A DNA stretch of 64,000 nt, from the NCBI GenBank assembly GCA_950295325.1, contig OX485803.1:12648001-12712000 (forward strand), written 5' to 3'. The notes beneath the pieces were generated by a model that worked only from the letters and a program-made list of their open reading frames with translations, was not told the DNA's origin and made no database searches. Both the position numbers and the translations under genes were made by a program. This document shows, one piece after another, positions 12,464 through 22,488 of the stretch (its first letter is position 1; each line of letters opens with the position of its first letter). This stretch comes from Polytrichum commune (taxonomy: Eukaryota > Streptophyta > Polytrichopsida > Polytrichales > Polytrichaceae).

Positions 12464-15400
12464 TCAGGGCTTGCGTTCTTGTGTGTCAGGTAGTTGTGGA
12501 TGAGCGGCAACTTTCGATTGGCAGGTAGGTTGTGATTCGTGTATCTCTGTCAAGGTGACCATATGTAGACTGCGGCGAAGACGTTCGAACCTGTCACGCG
12601 GTAATGCTTTCGTCATAATATCCGCAAGTTGTTGGTCTGTTGATATATACAAAATGTCGATGTCGCCGCTTTCGAACTTTTCGCGAATGAAGTGATACTG
12701 AATGTCGATGTGCTTTGTCCGCTTATGGTATTCTGGATTCTTGACAAGCCGTATGGCACTCTGATTATCACCAAATAAAGGTGTTGGACCTGGTTGTGAG
12801 AACCCAATGCTTGTGAGTAGTCGGTGTAGCCATACTGCTTCTTTGGTGGCCATGCAAGCGGCGATGTACTCGGCTTCTGTTGTCGATTGTGCAGTGCATT
12901 GTTGCGCTTTGGAACTCCAAGCAATGAGACTGGATCCGAGTTGGAATACGTACCCTGATCTGGATCGGCGAGAGTCAACATCTCCGCCGTAATCAGCATC
13001 ACAGAAGCCTTGGAGATATGCAGTTGTTGAGGTACGCGTATATAAAAGACCAAGATCTGATGTTCCTCTGAGGTAGCGTAGTATCCGTTTCACTGCTGTC
13101 CAATGTATTTGTCTGGGGTTTTCGCAAAATTTTGCGGCATGATTTACTGCATATGTTATATCTGGGCGTGTAAGTAAAGAGATGAACATTAAACAGCCTA
13201 TAGCTTCTTTATAAGGAACTGTTAACGGCGTTGTGCTTTCTGATGGGTCAGGAACAATGGAGAGCGTGACATTTGGGTCTGCTGGAGTGCTGACAGTATA
13301 AGATTCGGCCATGCCGAAGCGCTCGAGTGTATGCTGGATGTATCGATGTTGATGTAGGAAGGTAAGTCCTGCCTGTCGATTCTGATAGACTTCAAGACCA
13401 ATATAATAGCCCATGTCTCCTCGGGTGATTTTGAAAACCCTGTCCAAATATTGCAATATATCTTCTAGCTTTGCTGCATTGGTTGAGGAAACGAGACCAT
13501 CATCGACAAAAATTCCCAGTATTGTTTCAACCTTGTCTGGATGTGTGGTGTCTGTACTGTAATATACACAAGGGTCAGCTATGCTGGGTAGGAGATGAAA
13601 TTGTTGCGCAAATTTGTCGAATGTCTTGTTCCAACGTCGCGCACTCTGCTTCAAACCATATAGGCTCTTAAGTAGAAGACATACATAAAGAGGCCATAGA
13701 TCGTCTTGATAACCTTCAGGTTGTTCCATGAATATGATGTCGATAAGGTCAGCATTTAAATATGCTGTACAGACATCAAACTGGGCTGTAACCATTCCAT
13801 GCGCATTACTGATTACAAAAACTGCTCTGACTGCATCGTACTTTATAACTGGTGCATATGTTTCGGTGAAGTCAATACCAGCAACCTGAGAGAATCCTTT
13901 AGCAACGAGACGGGCTTTGAACCGTTCAATCTCGCCAGAAGGTTTGTACTTGACCTTGTATATCCATTTGCACTTCACAGCTTTCCTGTCTGCAGGTAAG
14001 GGTTTCAGAACCCATGTTTTGTTGTTCAATAAAGAGTTAAACTCTTTATCCATTGCTTCTTTCCATTGCTGAGCATGAGAGGACTGCATGGCTTCCTTGT
14101 ACGTTTTAGGTTCAATGATCTGTGTTGATGATGAAACAATGTATGCAGTGGAACCTGAATTGCTTTTATTGTTGTCATATTTAACCCAATCTCCATAACG
14201 AATGGGAGGTTGACGGGTTCTAGGTCTCAAAACAGAATCAGCAGGATCTGGCATGTTGTCAGTCTCAATGTTGCTGCTCTCAAGAGGATCAGATGCACTG
14301 CTTGGTGTCGGGGATGATAAATCGGGAACAGGTAAAGTGACAAGAATCTCGTGATTATGGTCTGGAACAATCTCTCCCTGAGTATTGTCAATTTCCTCTC
14401 CCTGATGATGTGTAACAGTGTCTTCCCGATTATGTTGAGTAAGCTCTCCCTGAATAAGTGTATTATTGTCTCCCTGAGAATGAGCAGTAGTCACACCTTG
14501 TATATTCTGATTTGTCTCTCCCTGATGAAATGCTTCCATATTGTTGAATAATGGATATGTAGTATCAGCGTCAGAGTGAGCAGCATCATCTTGATGATCT
14601 TGTTGGTCATGAGCATTTGGATTGTCGTGAGGATGAGAATTTTCACTTACAAAAGGTAGACTGATACTTTGATTGTCTTGTTGATGCATATGTGGTGCAA
14701 CTGGTGCTGCTGCGGCTGCTGGGATAACCTGCTGTTGTGAATAAGGTAATCCTATGATACTCAGATCTGATTCAGTAGAAGAGGATATGTAGTCCTTGGT
14801 GATAGTACCAAGTGTTTCATGAATGACTACATCTGTTCCAATATGGATGCGTTTTGTCTTAGGCTGCCATAATCTGTATGCTCTCCCTTTCTGGTCGTAT
14901 CCCACAAAAATTAGTTTCCGACTTTTGGGTTCTAACTTGCTTCTCTGTTTCTTGGGTATGTGCAAGTATGCATCACTACCAAAAACTCTGAAGTAAGACA
15001 CATCTGGGATCTGTCTGAACATTCGTTCATAAGGAGTACGATCCGATCGTTGGGGACTGACGGTGCGATTCCAGATATGAACTGCTGTACTGGCTGCCTC
15101 AGCCCACAAACTGAGAGGTAAGTCCTTTGAATGCAGCATGCTTCTTGTGGCTTCAACTATTGTTCTGTTGTTGCGTTCAATGTATCCATTCTGCTCTGAT
15201 GAATATGGTGCTGAAAACTCATGAATAATCCCCTTCTCTTGTGTATAATCTTCAAATTGTTGACTCTTGAACTCTCCTCCTTGATCTGTTTTAATCTTTT
15301 GAATGTCAACATGAAGCTCTTGCTTCATCATTGAATAGAGCTGTTTGAGATAGATGAGAGCTTCTGATTTTGTCTTTAGAAAGAAAATAACCATATAGCC

Positions 15401-17071
15401 TGTGTTATTGTCTTTGCAAAGCATAAAATAAGATGCACCACCGAAAGAAGTAGTGCTCATAGGTCCACATAGGTCTATGTGGAAATACGTACCGGGTATG
15501 GAGTTTCTTTCCTTCTCTGTTAGGGCTAGATATGTAATTCTGTGTTGTTTTCCTAGTATACAGCCTTCGCAAAAAAACTTGGTAGTCTTGTTATCTTTGA
15601 TGGACATACCTTGAACTGCATGTTCTGTTTGGCGTAGAGCTTGTGTGTTAATGTGACAGAATTTGTGATGCCACATCTCGATAGAATCCTTGTGTATATC
15701 TCCCGGCTGGCTGGTTTCCCCTATATGTGGTTCAGGCGCTTCAGTGGAGACATGGTAAGCATGTGATGTTGCATTGTCTTGAATAATTGCTTTCATTTGA
15801 AGTTTGTACAAGCTGCTCCCTGTTCTTATACCTGTAAGTATAATCTCTCCTTCGCCGTTATCTGCAATCATTTGACAGACATTCTTTCTGTATATGGTAA
15901 TGATACCACGGTCTGCAGCCCTGCCAATAGAAAATAGATTTGTTCGCAGTTCTGGAATGTATAAGACATTATGTAAAATACCATCCAGCCATTGATTGTG
16001 AGCTCTTCGTTTTATTCTGATATTGCCTTTGCCTTGCACCCACAGGCTCTGCTCATTAGCAATGGCTACTGGCCATGTCCCCTTAGGGATTTCTTGAAAA
16101 TCAATGAAGGCAGCACGATTGTCGGACATATGTTCGGTGGCGCCTGCATCAGCATACCACACCTCATGAGTGTTGTCTTGTGCTAACACTGCTTCTGATA
16201 TCGAGGTAAACAACATTGACTGTGTAACCAGTGCTATTGTATCTCTTGTTTCTGTAATCCTTGCTGCACTCTTGCTTGACTCCGGTCTTCGTTGTCCATA
16301 TTGCCTGTTGTCCTTTCTTGAACACACATTGTCTTGCCACCAGTGTCCCAACTCTCCGCAGTTGTGACATCTGGATTTCCTTTTCAATTCCTTAATGCGC
16401 TCATTGTTATACTTGCTGTCTGCATCAGTTCGTCTGTGCTCTTCTCTCCTGTTGCGTATTAACAATGCACTGTCATGCTCTTCATTCTCTCTATTGTTCA
16501 GCATTTTGTTCATTGCTTCTTCTTCGAACACTCGCATAATTAAAGTCTTCCTTGTCTTCTGCTCCGCCGGCATGCTCTTCCATGCGGTAAGTACATGACG
16601 ATACTCACTTGGTAGGCTAGTTATCAATTTACTGATGATCTGCTCTTCAGACATCTTCTGGCCAATGTCTTCTAAATTCCGTGCCATCATTTCTATCTTA
16701 GCAACATGTGTAGCGATAGAATCTCCTTTGTTGTACTTATAATCAACAAATTGCTGAATCAGCATAAACATACTCTCTGCAGAAACCTGTTCATGAATGG
16801 ACACTAACCGTTCCCACATCTCTGCAGATGTTTTACAGTTAATTATCGTGTCGAGATGCTCCATATCGACAGCTGTGGTAATGATCCACTTAGCAAGGTT
16901 GTCCTTCTTCCTCCAGGCATCCTTGTCTTCAGCATCTTCACATTTCTCTGTTCCATTAACGATGGTGAAGATATCACGTCCATCGAGCACGATACGAAGC
17001 TGATGCTTCCACAGGTTGAACTGCTTCCCTGTAAACTTGAAAACAGCTCCTATTCCTCCCTCTTTTTCCAT
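12464..17071 (-). CDS. Copia gag-pol polyprotein, 1535 aa
   Basis: Single uninterrupted frame starting MEKEGGIGAVFKFTG, 77 bp inside the 5' LTR. Gag fills about 1-230 and ends in a knuckle CHNCGELGH...C (near 235), whose last gap is six residues rather than four. Protease has DAGATEHM (near 306). Integrase has a His-Cys zinc site near 470-510, then Asp in YFHIDLCGP (about 529), TDQGGEF (about 598) and Glu in the NGYIERNNR region. Reverse transcriptase carries FVDDGL (about 1188) in place of the usual YVDD. RNase H starts near FCDADYGG (about 1354) and ends with KHIDIQYHFIRE. Gag and pol share one frame with no visible frameshift signal. No stop or frameshift disrupts it, so the copy may be active. 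Confidence 0.95.
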   Translation of the reverse strand: MEKEGGIGAVFKFTGKQFNLWKHQLRIVLDGRDIFTIVNGTEKCEDAEDKDAWRKKDNLAKWIITTAVDMEHLDTIINCKTSAEMWERLVSIHEQVSAESMFMLIQQFVDYKYNKGDSIATHVAKIEMMARNLEDIGQKMSEEQIISKLITSLPSEYRHVLTAWKSMPAEQKTRKTLIMRVFEEEAMNKMLNNRENEEHDSALLIRNRREEHRRTDADSKYNNERIKELKRKSRCHNCGELGHWWQDNVCSRKDNRQYGQRRPESSKSAARITETRDTIALVTQSMLFTSISEAVLAQDNTHEVWYADAGATEHMSDNRAAFIDFQEIPKGTWPVAIANEQSLWVQGKGNIRIKRRAHNQWLDGILHNVLYIPELRTNLFSIGRAADRGIITIYRKNVCQMIADNGEGEIILTGIRTGSSLYKLQMKAIIQDNATSHAYHVSTEAPEPHIGETSQPGDIHKDSIEMWHHKFCHINTQALRQTEHAVQGMSIKDNKTTKFFCEGCILGKQHRITYLALTEKERNSIPGTYFHIDLCGPMSTTSFGGASYFMLCKDNNTGYMVIFFLKTKSEALIYLKQLYSMMKQELHVDIQKIKTDQGGEFKSQQFEDYTQEKGIIHEFSAPYSSEQNGYIERNNRTIVEATRSMLHSKDLPLSLWAEAASTAVHIWNRTVSPQRSDRTPYERMFRQIPDVSYFRVFGSDAYLHIPKKQRSKLEPKSRKLIFVGYDQKGRAYRLWQPKTKRIHIGTDVVIHETLGTITKDYISSSTESDLSIIGLPYSQQQVIPAAAAAPVAPHMHQQDNQSISLPFVSENSHPHDNPNAHDQQDHQDDAAHSDADTTYPLFNNMEAFHQGETNQNIQGVTTAHSQGDNNTLIQGELTQHNREDTVTHHQGEEIDNTQGEIVPDHNHEILVTLPVPDLSSPTPSSASDPLESSNIETDNMPDPADSVLRPRTRQPPIRYGDWVKYDNNKSNSGSTAYIVSSSTQIIEPKTYKEAMQSSHAQQWKEAMDKEFNSLLNNKTWVLKPLPADRKAVKCKWIYKVKYKPSGEIERFKARLVAKGFSQVAGIDFTETYAPVIKYDAVRAVFVISNAHGMVTAQFDVCTAYLNADLIDIIFMEQPEGYQDDLWPLYVCLLLKSLYGLKQSARRWNKTFDKFAQQFHLLPSIADPCVYYSTDTTHPDKVETILGIFVDDGLVSSTNAAKLEDILQYLDRVFKITRGDMGYYIGLEVYQNRQAGLTFLHQHRYIQHTLERFGMAESYTVSTPADPNVTLSIVPDPSESTTPLTVPYKEAIGCLMFISLLTRPDITYAVNHAAKFCENPRQIHWTAVKRILRYLRGTSDLGLLYTRTSTTAYLQGFCDADYGGDVDSRRSRSGYVFQLGSSLIAWSSKAQQCTAQSTTEAEYIAACMATKEAVWLHRLLTSIGFSQPGPTPLFGDNQSAIRLVKNPEYHKRTKHIDIQYHFIREKFESGDIDILYISTDQQLADIMTKALPRDRFERLRRSLHMVTLTEIHESQPTCQSKVAAHPQLPDTQERKP

Positions 17072-17133
17072 TATTGCATCTCTCTTTTTGTTGTTTCAAA
17101 TAAACCTTTGAGTCTTTGCTAATCAATAGCGGT

Positions 17134-17147
17134 GTGGGCCCATAACC
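17134..17147 (-). promoter_or_regulatory. Primer-binding site matching the anticodon arm of initiator tRNA-Met
   Basis: Directly after the 5' LTR the element reads GGTTATGGGCCCAC. This is the complement of GTGGGCCCATAACC, the anticodon stem-loop of plant initiator tRNA-Met as I know it. Most Copia elements pair with the tRNA 3' end (TGGTATCAGAGC type). A match starting at the anticodon loop implies priming by a cut half-tRNA, the mode known for Drosophila copia and yeast Ty5. The match is seen in the sequence; the priming mode is inferred. Confidence 0.75.
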
Positions 17148-17497
17148 TTTTGACACAATAGGTTTAGCAAACAAATGAACAGACAATAGTAAAAGAGTAA
17201 TAACAGTTTATTACAAAACAAGAATATACACTTGATTTCTGTCACTGTAATTAACACTAGAAAACTATCCTGCTTGATCTCTATCTCTCCATGTACAACT
17301 GAAACAACTAACTACTAAACAATTGGTTCACCCTTATATGTGCAGGTGATGGAAACCTCTAGAAGACACCTGTAGAGCTTCCTGAGAGGCAAAGTGACGA
17401 AGCTTCTAGAAAATAGTATTTCATATAATAGTAAGTAGTAAGTTACTATTAGGACTCTACAAGTAAACAACACTTCATTATTTGCATTATACTAATA
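17148..17497 (-). repeat. Copia 5' LTR
   Basis: Upstream LTR in element sense, starting TATTAGTATAATGCAAATAA at 17497 and ending at 17148. It is identical to the other copy except at 17272. The GCGGG target duplication follows at 17498-17502 on the plus strand. It should hold the promoter of the element. Confidence 0.9.
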
Positions 17498-18250
17498 GCG
17501 GGAGGGTCCTTGAAGTTATGAATGGCCGACGCTCGCCGTGTGCGAGTGGTGTATAGTTCCTCTTTCGCATGACACTAGTATTGTGCCGAGTTGTCTCGTT
17601 TGCCAAGTTACCTTTTCTTCACATTCAAATTCCAGTGAATTCATAAGACTTACTCTAGCACAAGATTCCATGCTAAAGCTTTGCAAACTCATGTCACGCC
17701 GCATTGATCAAGTTGGGCAAGTTGCAGGAGATAAGAAATGCTCCAAATTGGATAAGGTTTTCAGAAGATGCAGTGCTTCTGGGAGTGCTTGCCCTTGACA
17801 TAAATTGCAATTCGTCCTTACTTAATACTTATCTGTAAGCTTCGATTCAATTTGCAACCCCGACAATATCAACAGCTTGCCACTCATTTGAGGAATTACT
17901 TGACCTGCTGATGAATCCATCAAAGTTGACCCCTGCATGCGCACTAAATTATAAGTAGGATGCATAATTGACGGGAATGGCCAAAATTTTCCCTGAAGAG
18001 CTTTGAATCGCCACCTAGGTTCTACCAAGTGGCTTCACAATTCGGACAGGTGGCATTTAAGCTCTTGTGGCATGCAAATTAGTTTGACTGCATGTGATGT
18101 GGTGTGGGAGGGGGTAACTTGGACTGCTGCTTTTCTGTACTTGTTGCTACACTAAACATCTAAAAAATGTGGCCCGCACACTAAGCTATGCCAGTGTTAT
18201 TAGGTTAGTTTGTCTTGTTCTCCATCTTCTAGTGATCAGATTACATCTTC
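17498..18250. other. No supported feature
   Basis: Short overlapping frames on both strands with no domain, no repeats visible by eye and no splice-compatible continuation. The Copia target duplication GCGGG occupies its first bases. Confidence 0.5.
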
Positions 18251-18706
18251 AAAATTGTGTTGCATTAGTAATAGCCTCCCCACACCTGCTGGTGGTGAGG
18301 TCAGTCGCCGGCTCCCACCAGCAAGGTCGCATTTTTTAATAGCTTCATAGAAGTGGCAACGACTCGCTGCATTGGTCCTGCCACTCGCTCGTTCGCTGAT
18401 GCAAATTTGTGTTGCATTGGTAATAGCCTCCCCACACCTGTTCGTGGTGAGGCTAGTCGTCGGCTCCCACCAGCAGGGTCGCACTTTTTACTAGCTTTAT
18501 AGCAGTGGTAGCGATTGGCCGCATCGGTCCTGCCATTCACTCGTTTGTTGCTGCAAAATTGTGTTGCATTAGTAATAACCTCCCCACATTTGTTGGTGGT
18601 GAGGCCAGTCGCTGGCTCCCACCAGCAGGGTCGCACTTTTAAATATCTTTATAGTAGTGGCAGCGACTGGCCGCATCGGACCTGCCACTCACTTGTTTGC
18701 TGTTGC
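18251..18706. repeat. Three tandem copies of a 152-bp hairpin repeat
   Basis: Units start at 18251, 18403 and 18555, each with AAAATTGTGTTGCATTAGTA or a variant. Each contains CACCTGCTGGTGGTGAGG followed by GGCTCCCACCAGCAGGGT, a GC-rich stem, then CAGCGACTGGCCGCAT-like and CTGCCACTCGCTCGTT-like sequence. Copies differ by scattered substitutions. Minus-strand frames across them (MRPCWWEPTT... types) repeat because the DNA repeats and are not evidence of a protein. A fourth diverged copy lies at 9575-9715. Confidence 0.85.
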
Positions 18707-18872
18707 GATCGGTAAATTCACACGCCGGATATTTTCTTACTATATGATAATCTCAAGCGAGGTATTTTTGCACTTTTGAATAATTTCAAGTGAGATAATT
18801 CACTACATTTTCACTTTTGCAATGAGTGAATTTACATAAAGGCCACGACTTCATTTTTCTTTATAAGTACAT

Positions 18873-19084
18873 TGAATATGACATTTAGGCAAAGCTTACT
18901 ATGTGGAATTACGCAATGCTATATCTATTTACTGTACATTTCATATTGTACCAACAAATGCTAAATTGATAGTTTGGACATTATAAAATATTGACAACTT
19001 TACTTGGTAAAAAAATATTTCATTAATGAAAGGATATAGCACCGTGTAAATACAAATAGTAAGTCACATTACATATCATATTTG
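18873..19084. mobile_element. MITE related to the one at 161-383
   Basis: Left GAATATGACATTTAGGC...CTTACTATGTG...GCAATGCTATATC pairs with the inverse complement of the right end (GATATAGCACCGTG...AATAGTAAGTCACATTACATATCATATTTG), about 55 bp with mismatches. The core CATATTGTACCAACAAATG closely resembles CATATTCTACCAACAAATG in the MITE at 161-383. The right end abuts and overlaps the tail of the PIF/Harbinger pseudogene. Confidence 0.65.
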
Positions 19085-19959
19085 ACTAATTGTCCATGGA
19101 GATTTTCATTAGCCTCATCCTCAATAATCATATTATGCATAATGATACATGTGTACATGACATCGGCCATATCGGAGGTGCTCCACAATCTACAAGGATG
19201 TGCAATCATGAACCATCTAGATTGCAAAACACCAAAACACCTCTCCACATCTTTTCGCGCAAATTCTTAAGAAGCAAAGAAATTGCTTTCTTTTTGGTCT
19301 TCTAGATCTTGGAGGCTTTGCACAAAACAACTCCATTTTGGATAAATTCCATCAGCAAACAAATAGTATTTATCATACCAATTACCGTTAACCCAAAAGC
19401 CCACTCCATTGGTATGACCAGTTAGTAAATTCCGCACCAAGGGGTTCCTATCAAGAACGTTCAAATCATTGTTCCCCCCAGGAATGCCAAGGAATGCATG
19501 CCGAATCTACAACCTATAATCACAAACAACCTCCAAGATGATGGATATGTTTTTGTTTTTGTCTTGATAAGACCATTGCAAAGCAACAGGACATAGCTTC
19601 CGTTTCCAGTGCATGCAATCAATACTACCAAACATACCAAGTTGTCCCCTATCTTGGTTCACAGTCATTTGTGTTACAATGTCGTCGTGAGTGGGTTGGC
19701 AAAAATATTCATTTTCAAAACACCTTCGAACCCCCCTACACCAATGCAACATGGATTCTCGAGCAGTGGTAGGTGTCATCCTACAATACTCTTCTTGGGC
19801 CTTTGCAGGTGCCCCAATCGATAGCATATGTATGGCAGTCGTTGTGTTCTTCAATGAAGACAAACCAATACCACCTACATAATTTGTTTTCTGCGCAAAG
19901 TAATCATCACTTGAACAAACAACATTATGCAATCGCAAAAAAAGACACCTCCGCATCAT
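19069..19959 (-). pseudogene. PIF/Harbinger transposase (HARBI1-like nuclease) pseudogene
   Basis: One minus-strand frame reads RRCLFLRLHN, YVGGIGLSSL, then GSIDCMHWKRK (first catalytic Asp), HAFLGIPGGNNDLNVLDR (second Asp region), YYLFADGIYPKW, ARKDVERCFGVLQSRW (Glu region) and CIIMHNMIIEDE. These are hallmark blocks of the plant PIF/Harbinger DDE nuclease in family order. Two in-frame stops break it: TAG at 19507-19509, where a Trp codon is expected, and TAA at 19267-19269. Otherwise the frame is continuous to 19069, so decay is mild. The N-terminus beyond 19959 and a partner Myb-like protein were not identified. Family call is strong; it is non-functional as read. Confidence 0.88.
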
Positions 19960-20718
19960 GTAAACCTAACGAAAAGAGGCAGCATAAAAAACGGGTGTTT
20001 CTAAAAAATAATCATTGTAGAGCAATTATGCACGAAACAATGCAAACCTATCTTTGTTTGGTTTTCTACCTAGCCGGCTACCACCCCTCTAACCTCTCGG
20101 TGCTTTTTGTTTTTGTTTTGGATCCTCTTCGATAGATTCTCGTTTCTTTTTTGGGCCATAGTACTTATGGGAGATTCCACTGTGACACATTCAAATTTCT
20201 GCAGACAAGTTCTTCCACATTTCGGATGGAAAATTTTATGTCGTTTTCTCTCAATGTCTTGGAGTTGAGCATCTGAGCTAGAGTTTTTTTGCATCTGAGC
20301 TAGAATTTGAGTTAGAGTTAAGCATCTGAGCTACAATTTTTTTGGGTCTGAGCTAGAGTTGAAGGCCATAAAAGATGGCCATTGTCCCTAGAGAGGCTCA
20401 CACTGTTCTATCTGAAGCGAGAGTTGTTGTACGTGGCAGCTTGGGTGAGAGAAGATTTGCAGAAATCAGATGATGTTGTAGCGGACCTTGTTTCCCTGTT
20501 GGATGAGGATATTTTGGTCACAGCTCCGCGACCAAAGGGTGTGAGATTGCCAAAAAAGTCGTAGGCACGGAACTTGCGATATTTGTGGAAGCGTGTGATG
20601 GCGCATCGGTTGGGGTGGCGCCAACGACGGAGCGAAGGAGACGAGGGATCCTTTACAGCAAGTGTAAATTCTGCACTGAGGCGTTTGTGGCCAGACAGAG
20701 CCAGCGTGGACAAGAACG
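19960..20718. other. No supported gene between the PIF and piggyBac remnants
   Basis: A repeated GAGCATCTGAGCTAGAGTT motif is present near 20265-20360 (four close variants). Minus-strand frames (20070-20294, 20408-20713) have no recognisable domain. It may contain the lost ends of either transposon. Confidence 0.45.
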
Positions 20719-21433
20719 ATGGGCAGAGCTCGCAAGCGGTGTAAAACCACCCCTCCCCCTGTCATTATCAACATTTCTGGCACCGGCAGTCCGATTGTGA
20801 ATGTGGGTTGTGATCATGTTGTTGTTCGTAGTGAGGCTAGGACGTCCTCTAAAGTAGTAGGTCCCAGGTCCACGAGTCAGAAATCTTTGTTCAATTCTAA
20901 TAATGAAAATGAACCATTGGGTTCTAATTCTCATTTGGATGGAGTGGGTTCTCCTAATTTATCGCGAGAGACTCCTCATTTGAAACCGGGCTTGAGATCT
21001 AATTCTAAATGCCCGTTTATCCCACCATTGCATACACTTGGGCGTTGTGGTCAAGTTGTGAGGGTCTCGTGTATTGAACTCCCCGATGTCATATGGTTAG
21101 ATGCCAATTTCTCAGAGTCTGACTACCTCTGGGGAATTGTCATGAACGAATATTACGAACCGACCCATGGTTTGACATTTTTGAGCGTCCAGTTATATGG
21201 TGTTTTTGGGTTATACGATGTACCCAAGGCCGTGGTAGAATGGGTGGATGAAAATGATGATGTCCTTGAAATGCCCACACAACAAATGTGAGTTCTTTCT
21301 AGGGAATATCCTAGTGACAATGATGGTGACTACCAACCGAGTGACCAATGAGAGAAGGACCCCTTGGAAATCACGAATACATTGACTCCAAAAACCAGAA
21401 CTTGGTTTATGAAGTCTAATAAGGCGGACCATA
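20719..21433 (+). pseudogene. piggyBac transposase pseudogene, 5' part
   Basis: Frame starting MGRARKRCKTTPPPV at 20719, N-terminal to the catalytic domain. Acidic stretches (EWVDENDDVLEMP, PSDNDGDYQPSD) fit the poorly conserved N-terminal region of piggyBac-like transposases. Stops in frame: TGA at 21289-21291 and TGA near 21349. The frame then runs to KSNKADH, where it is cut by an LTR insertion at 21433. It resumes in the same phase at 34459 (HELGIGYG). Assignment rests on that continuity with the unmistakable 3' part. The real start may lie elsewhere because this region is poorly conserved. Confidence 0.65.
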
Positions 21434-22488
21434 TATGAGCCCAAAATGGTGCCCACATGTGTTCTTAACCCTTTGAAATTATTAGAAGTTATGTTTTGAT
21501 GTTTTATGATTATTCACAAAAATATAAAAAAAGTGAGGCTTGAGTGAAATTATGTTTAGACCTTAGGTTGATTAGAAATTTAGCAGTGTGAAGAAAGTTC
21601 CTTAGTTAGGTAAGTATAGTGTGTGGTGAACCAATGGTGGCTCCTTAAGTTAAATGTTTGAATTAGAATCTATGTTGTTGGTTTAAGAGTTGAAGGCTTA
21701 AATGATAGGATGAAAGCCTATAAAGTAGGAAATGATCAAAAGGTTTATATTGAGCCTTGGGGATGCTCACCTACTCCCTTGAAGGCTTAAAGGATAGGAT
21801 GATAGCCTACAAAGTAGAAAATGATCAAAAGGTTCATCTTGAGCCTTGGGGTGCTCACCTACTCCCTTTCACCTCACTATATAATTCTCACTCTCCCCTC
21901 TCCCTTTATCTCTTTCTTTTGTGCTCCTTGGCACCCCACGTGTTATGAGTGTGGGTATGTGGAAAGCAAGAAAGGAGCACGTATGTGTGCAAGGTCTCAA
22001 GGTGAAGAACCAAGACTAATTAGCCTTGAAGTTAGTTGACACTTGTTAGGAGTAGTCTTTGGTTTGAGGCATTTAGAGTTTAGCTCGTTGTGTTCAACTT
22101 ATAGAATTTAGACTTATATCATTTAAATTTATAGTGTTTAGAATTATAACATTTAGAATTGTAACATCTAGATTCATGTTAGATTTAAAGCATTCAACCA
22201 CTTAGGCTAGCAACTGGTTTGAAGTTGGAGGCAGTCGGCTTAGTTGTTGGTTTGAAGTTGGAGGCAGTCGAGCTTAGCTGCTGGTTTGAAGAGGGAGGCT
22301 AGTTAGGCCTAGCGGTTGGGTTAAGTAGAGCCAGTTAGATTTAGCGAATGGGTTAAGAAAGAATCTAATTCCAACTAGTTGTGCACTCCCGAGTCTAAGC
22401 TAGATCGACAAGCTAAGTTACTACTAGTTAGTAAGGATGGTTAATTAGACTAATTAGTTAGGCTAGAGGGTTAGGCTAGTTGGTTTAG
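21434..22488 (+). mobile_element. Older Gypsy-type solo LTR, left part
   Basis: Starts TATGAGCCCAAAATGGTGCC at 21434, a diverged version of the young LTR start TGTGAGCCCAAAAGGGTGCC, followed by the shared CACAAAAATATAAAA block. A TATA box (TATATAA at 21878-21884) sits in the same context as in the young LTR. About 92 bp around 21690-21866 are tandemly duplicated. The old LTR is cut at 22488 by the young element and continues at 34033-34457. CCATA before 21434 and CCATG after 34457 are a probable 5-bp target duplication with one change. Confidence 0.8.

Larger units (their letters stand above)
11122..17497 (-). mobile_element. Complete Copia (Ty1) LTR retrotransposon
   Basis: Two 350-bp direct repeats (11122-11471 and 17148-17497) bracket one long minus-strand gag-pol frame. 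GCGGG occurs immediately outside both ends (11117-11121 and 17498-17502) and is the 5-bp target duplication. I saw one difference between the LTRs (A at 11246, G at 17272), so insertion is recent. The domain order protease, integrase, reverse transcriptase, RNase H defines Copia. The ends set by the target duplication are 5'-TATTAG...GTGTCAAAA-3' in element sense, not TG...CA. All parts needed for autonomous movement appear present. Confidence 0.93.

Noticed and set aside
18236-18636. Two overlapping frames with repeated MRPCWWEPTT-type peptides as a repeat protein
   Set aside because: The peptides repeat only because the underlying 152-bp DNA unit repeats; frames are short and end arbitrarily.
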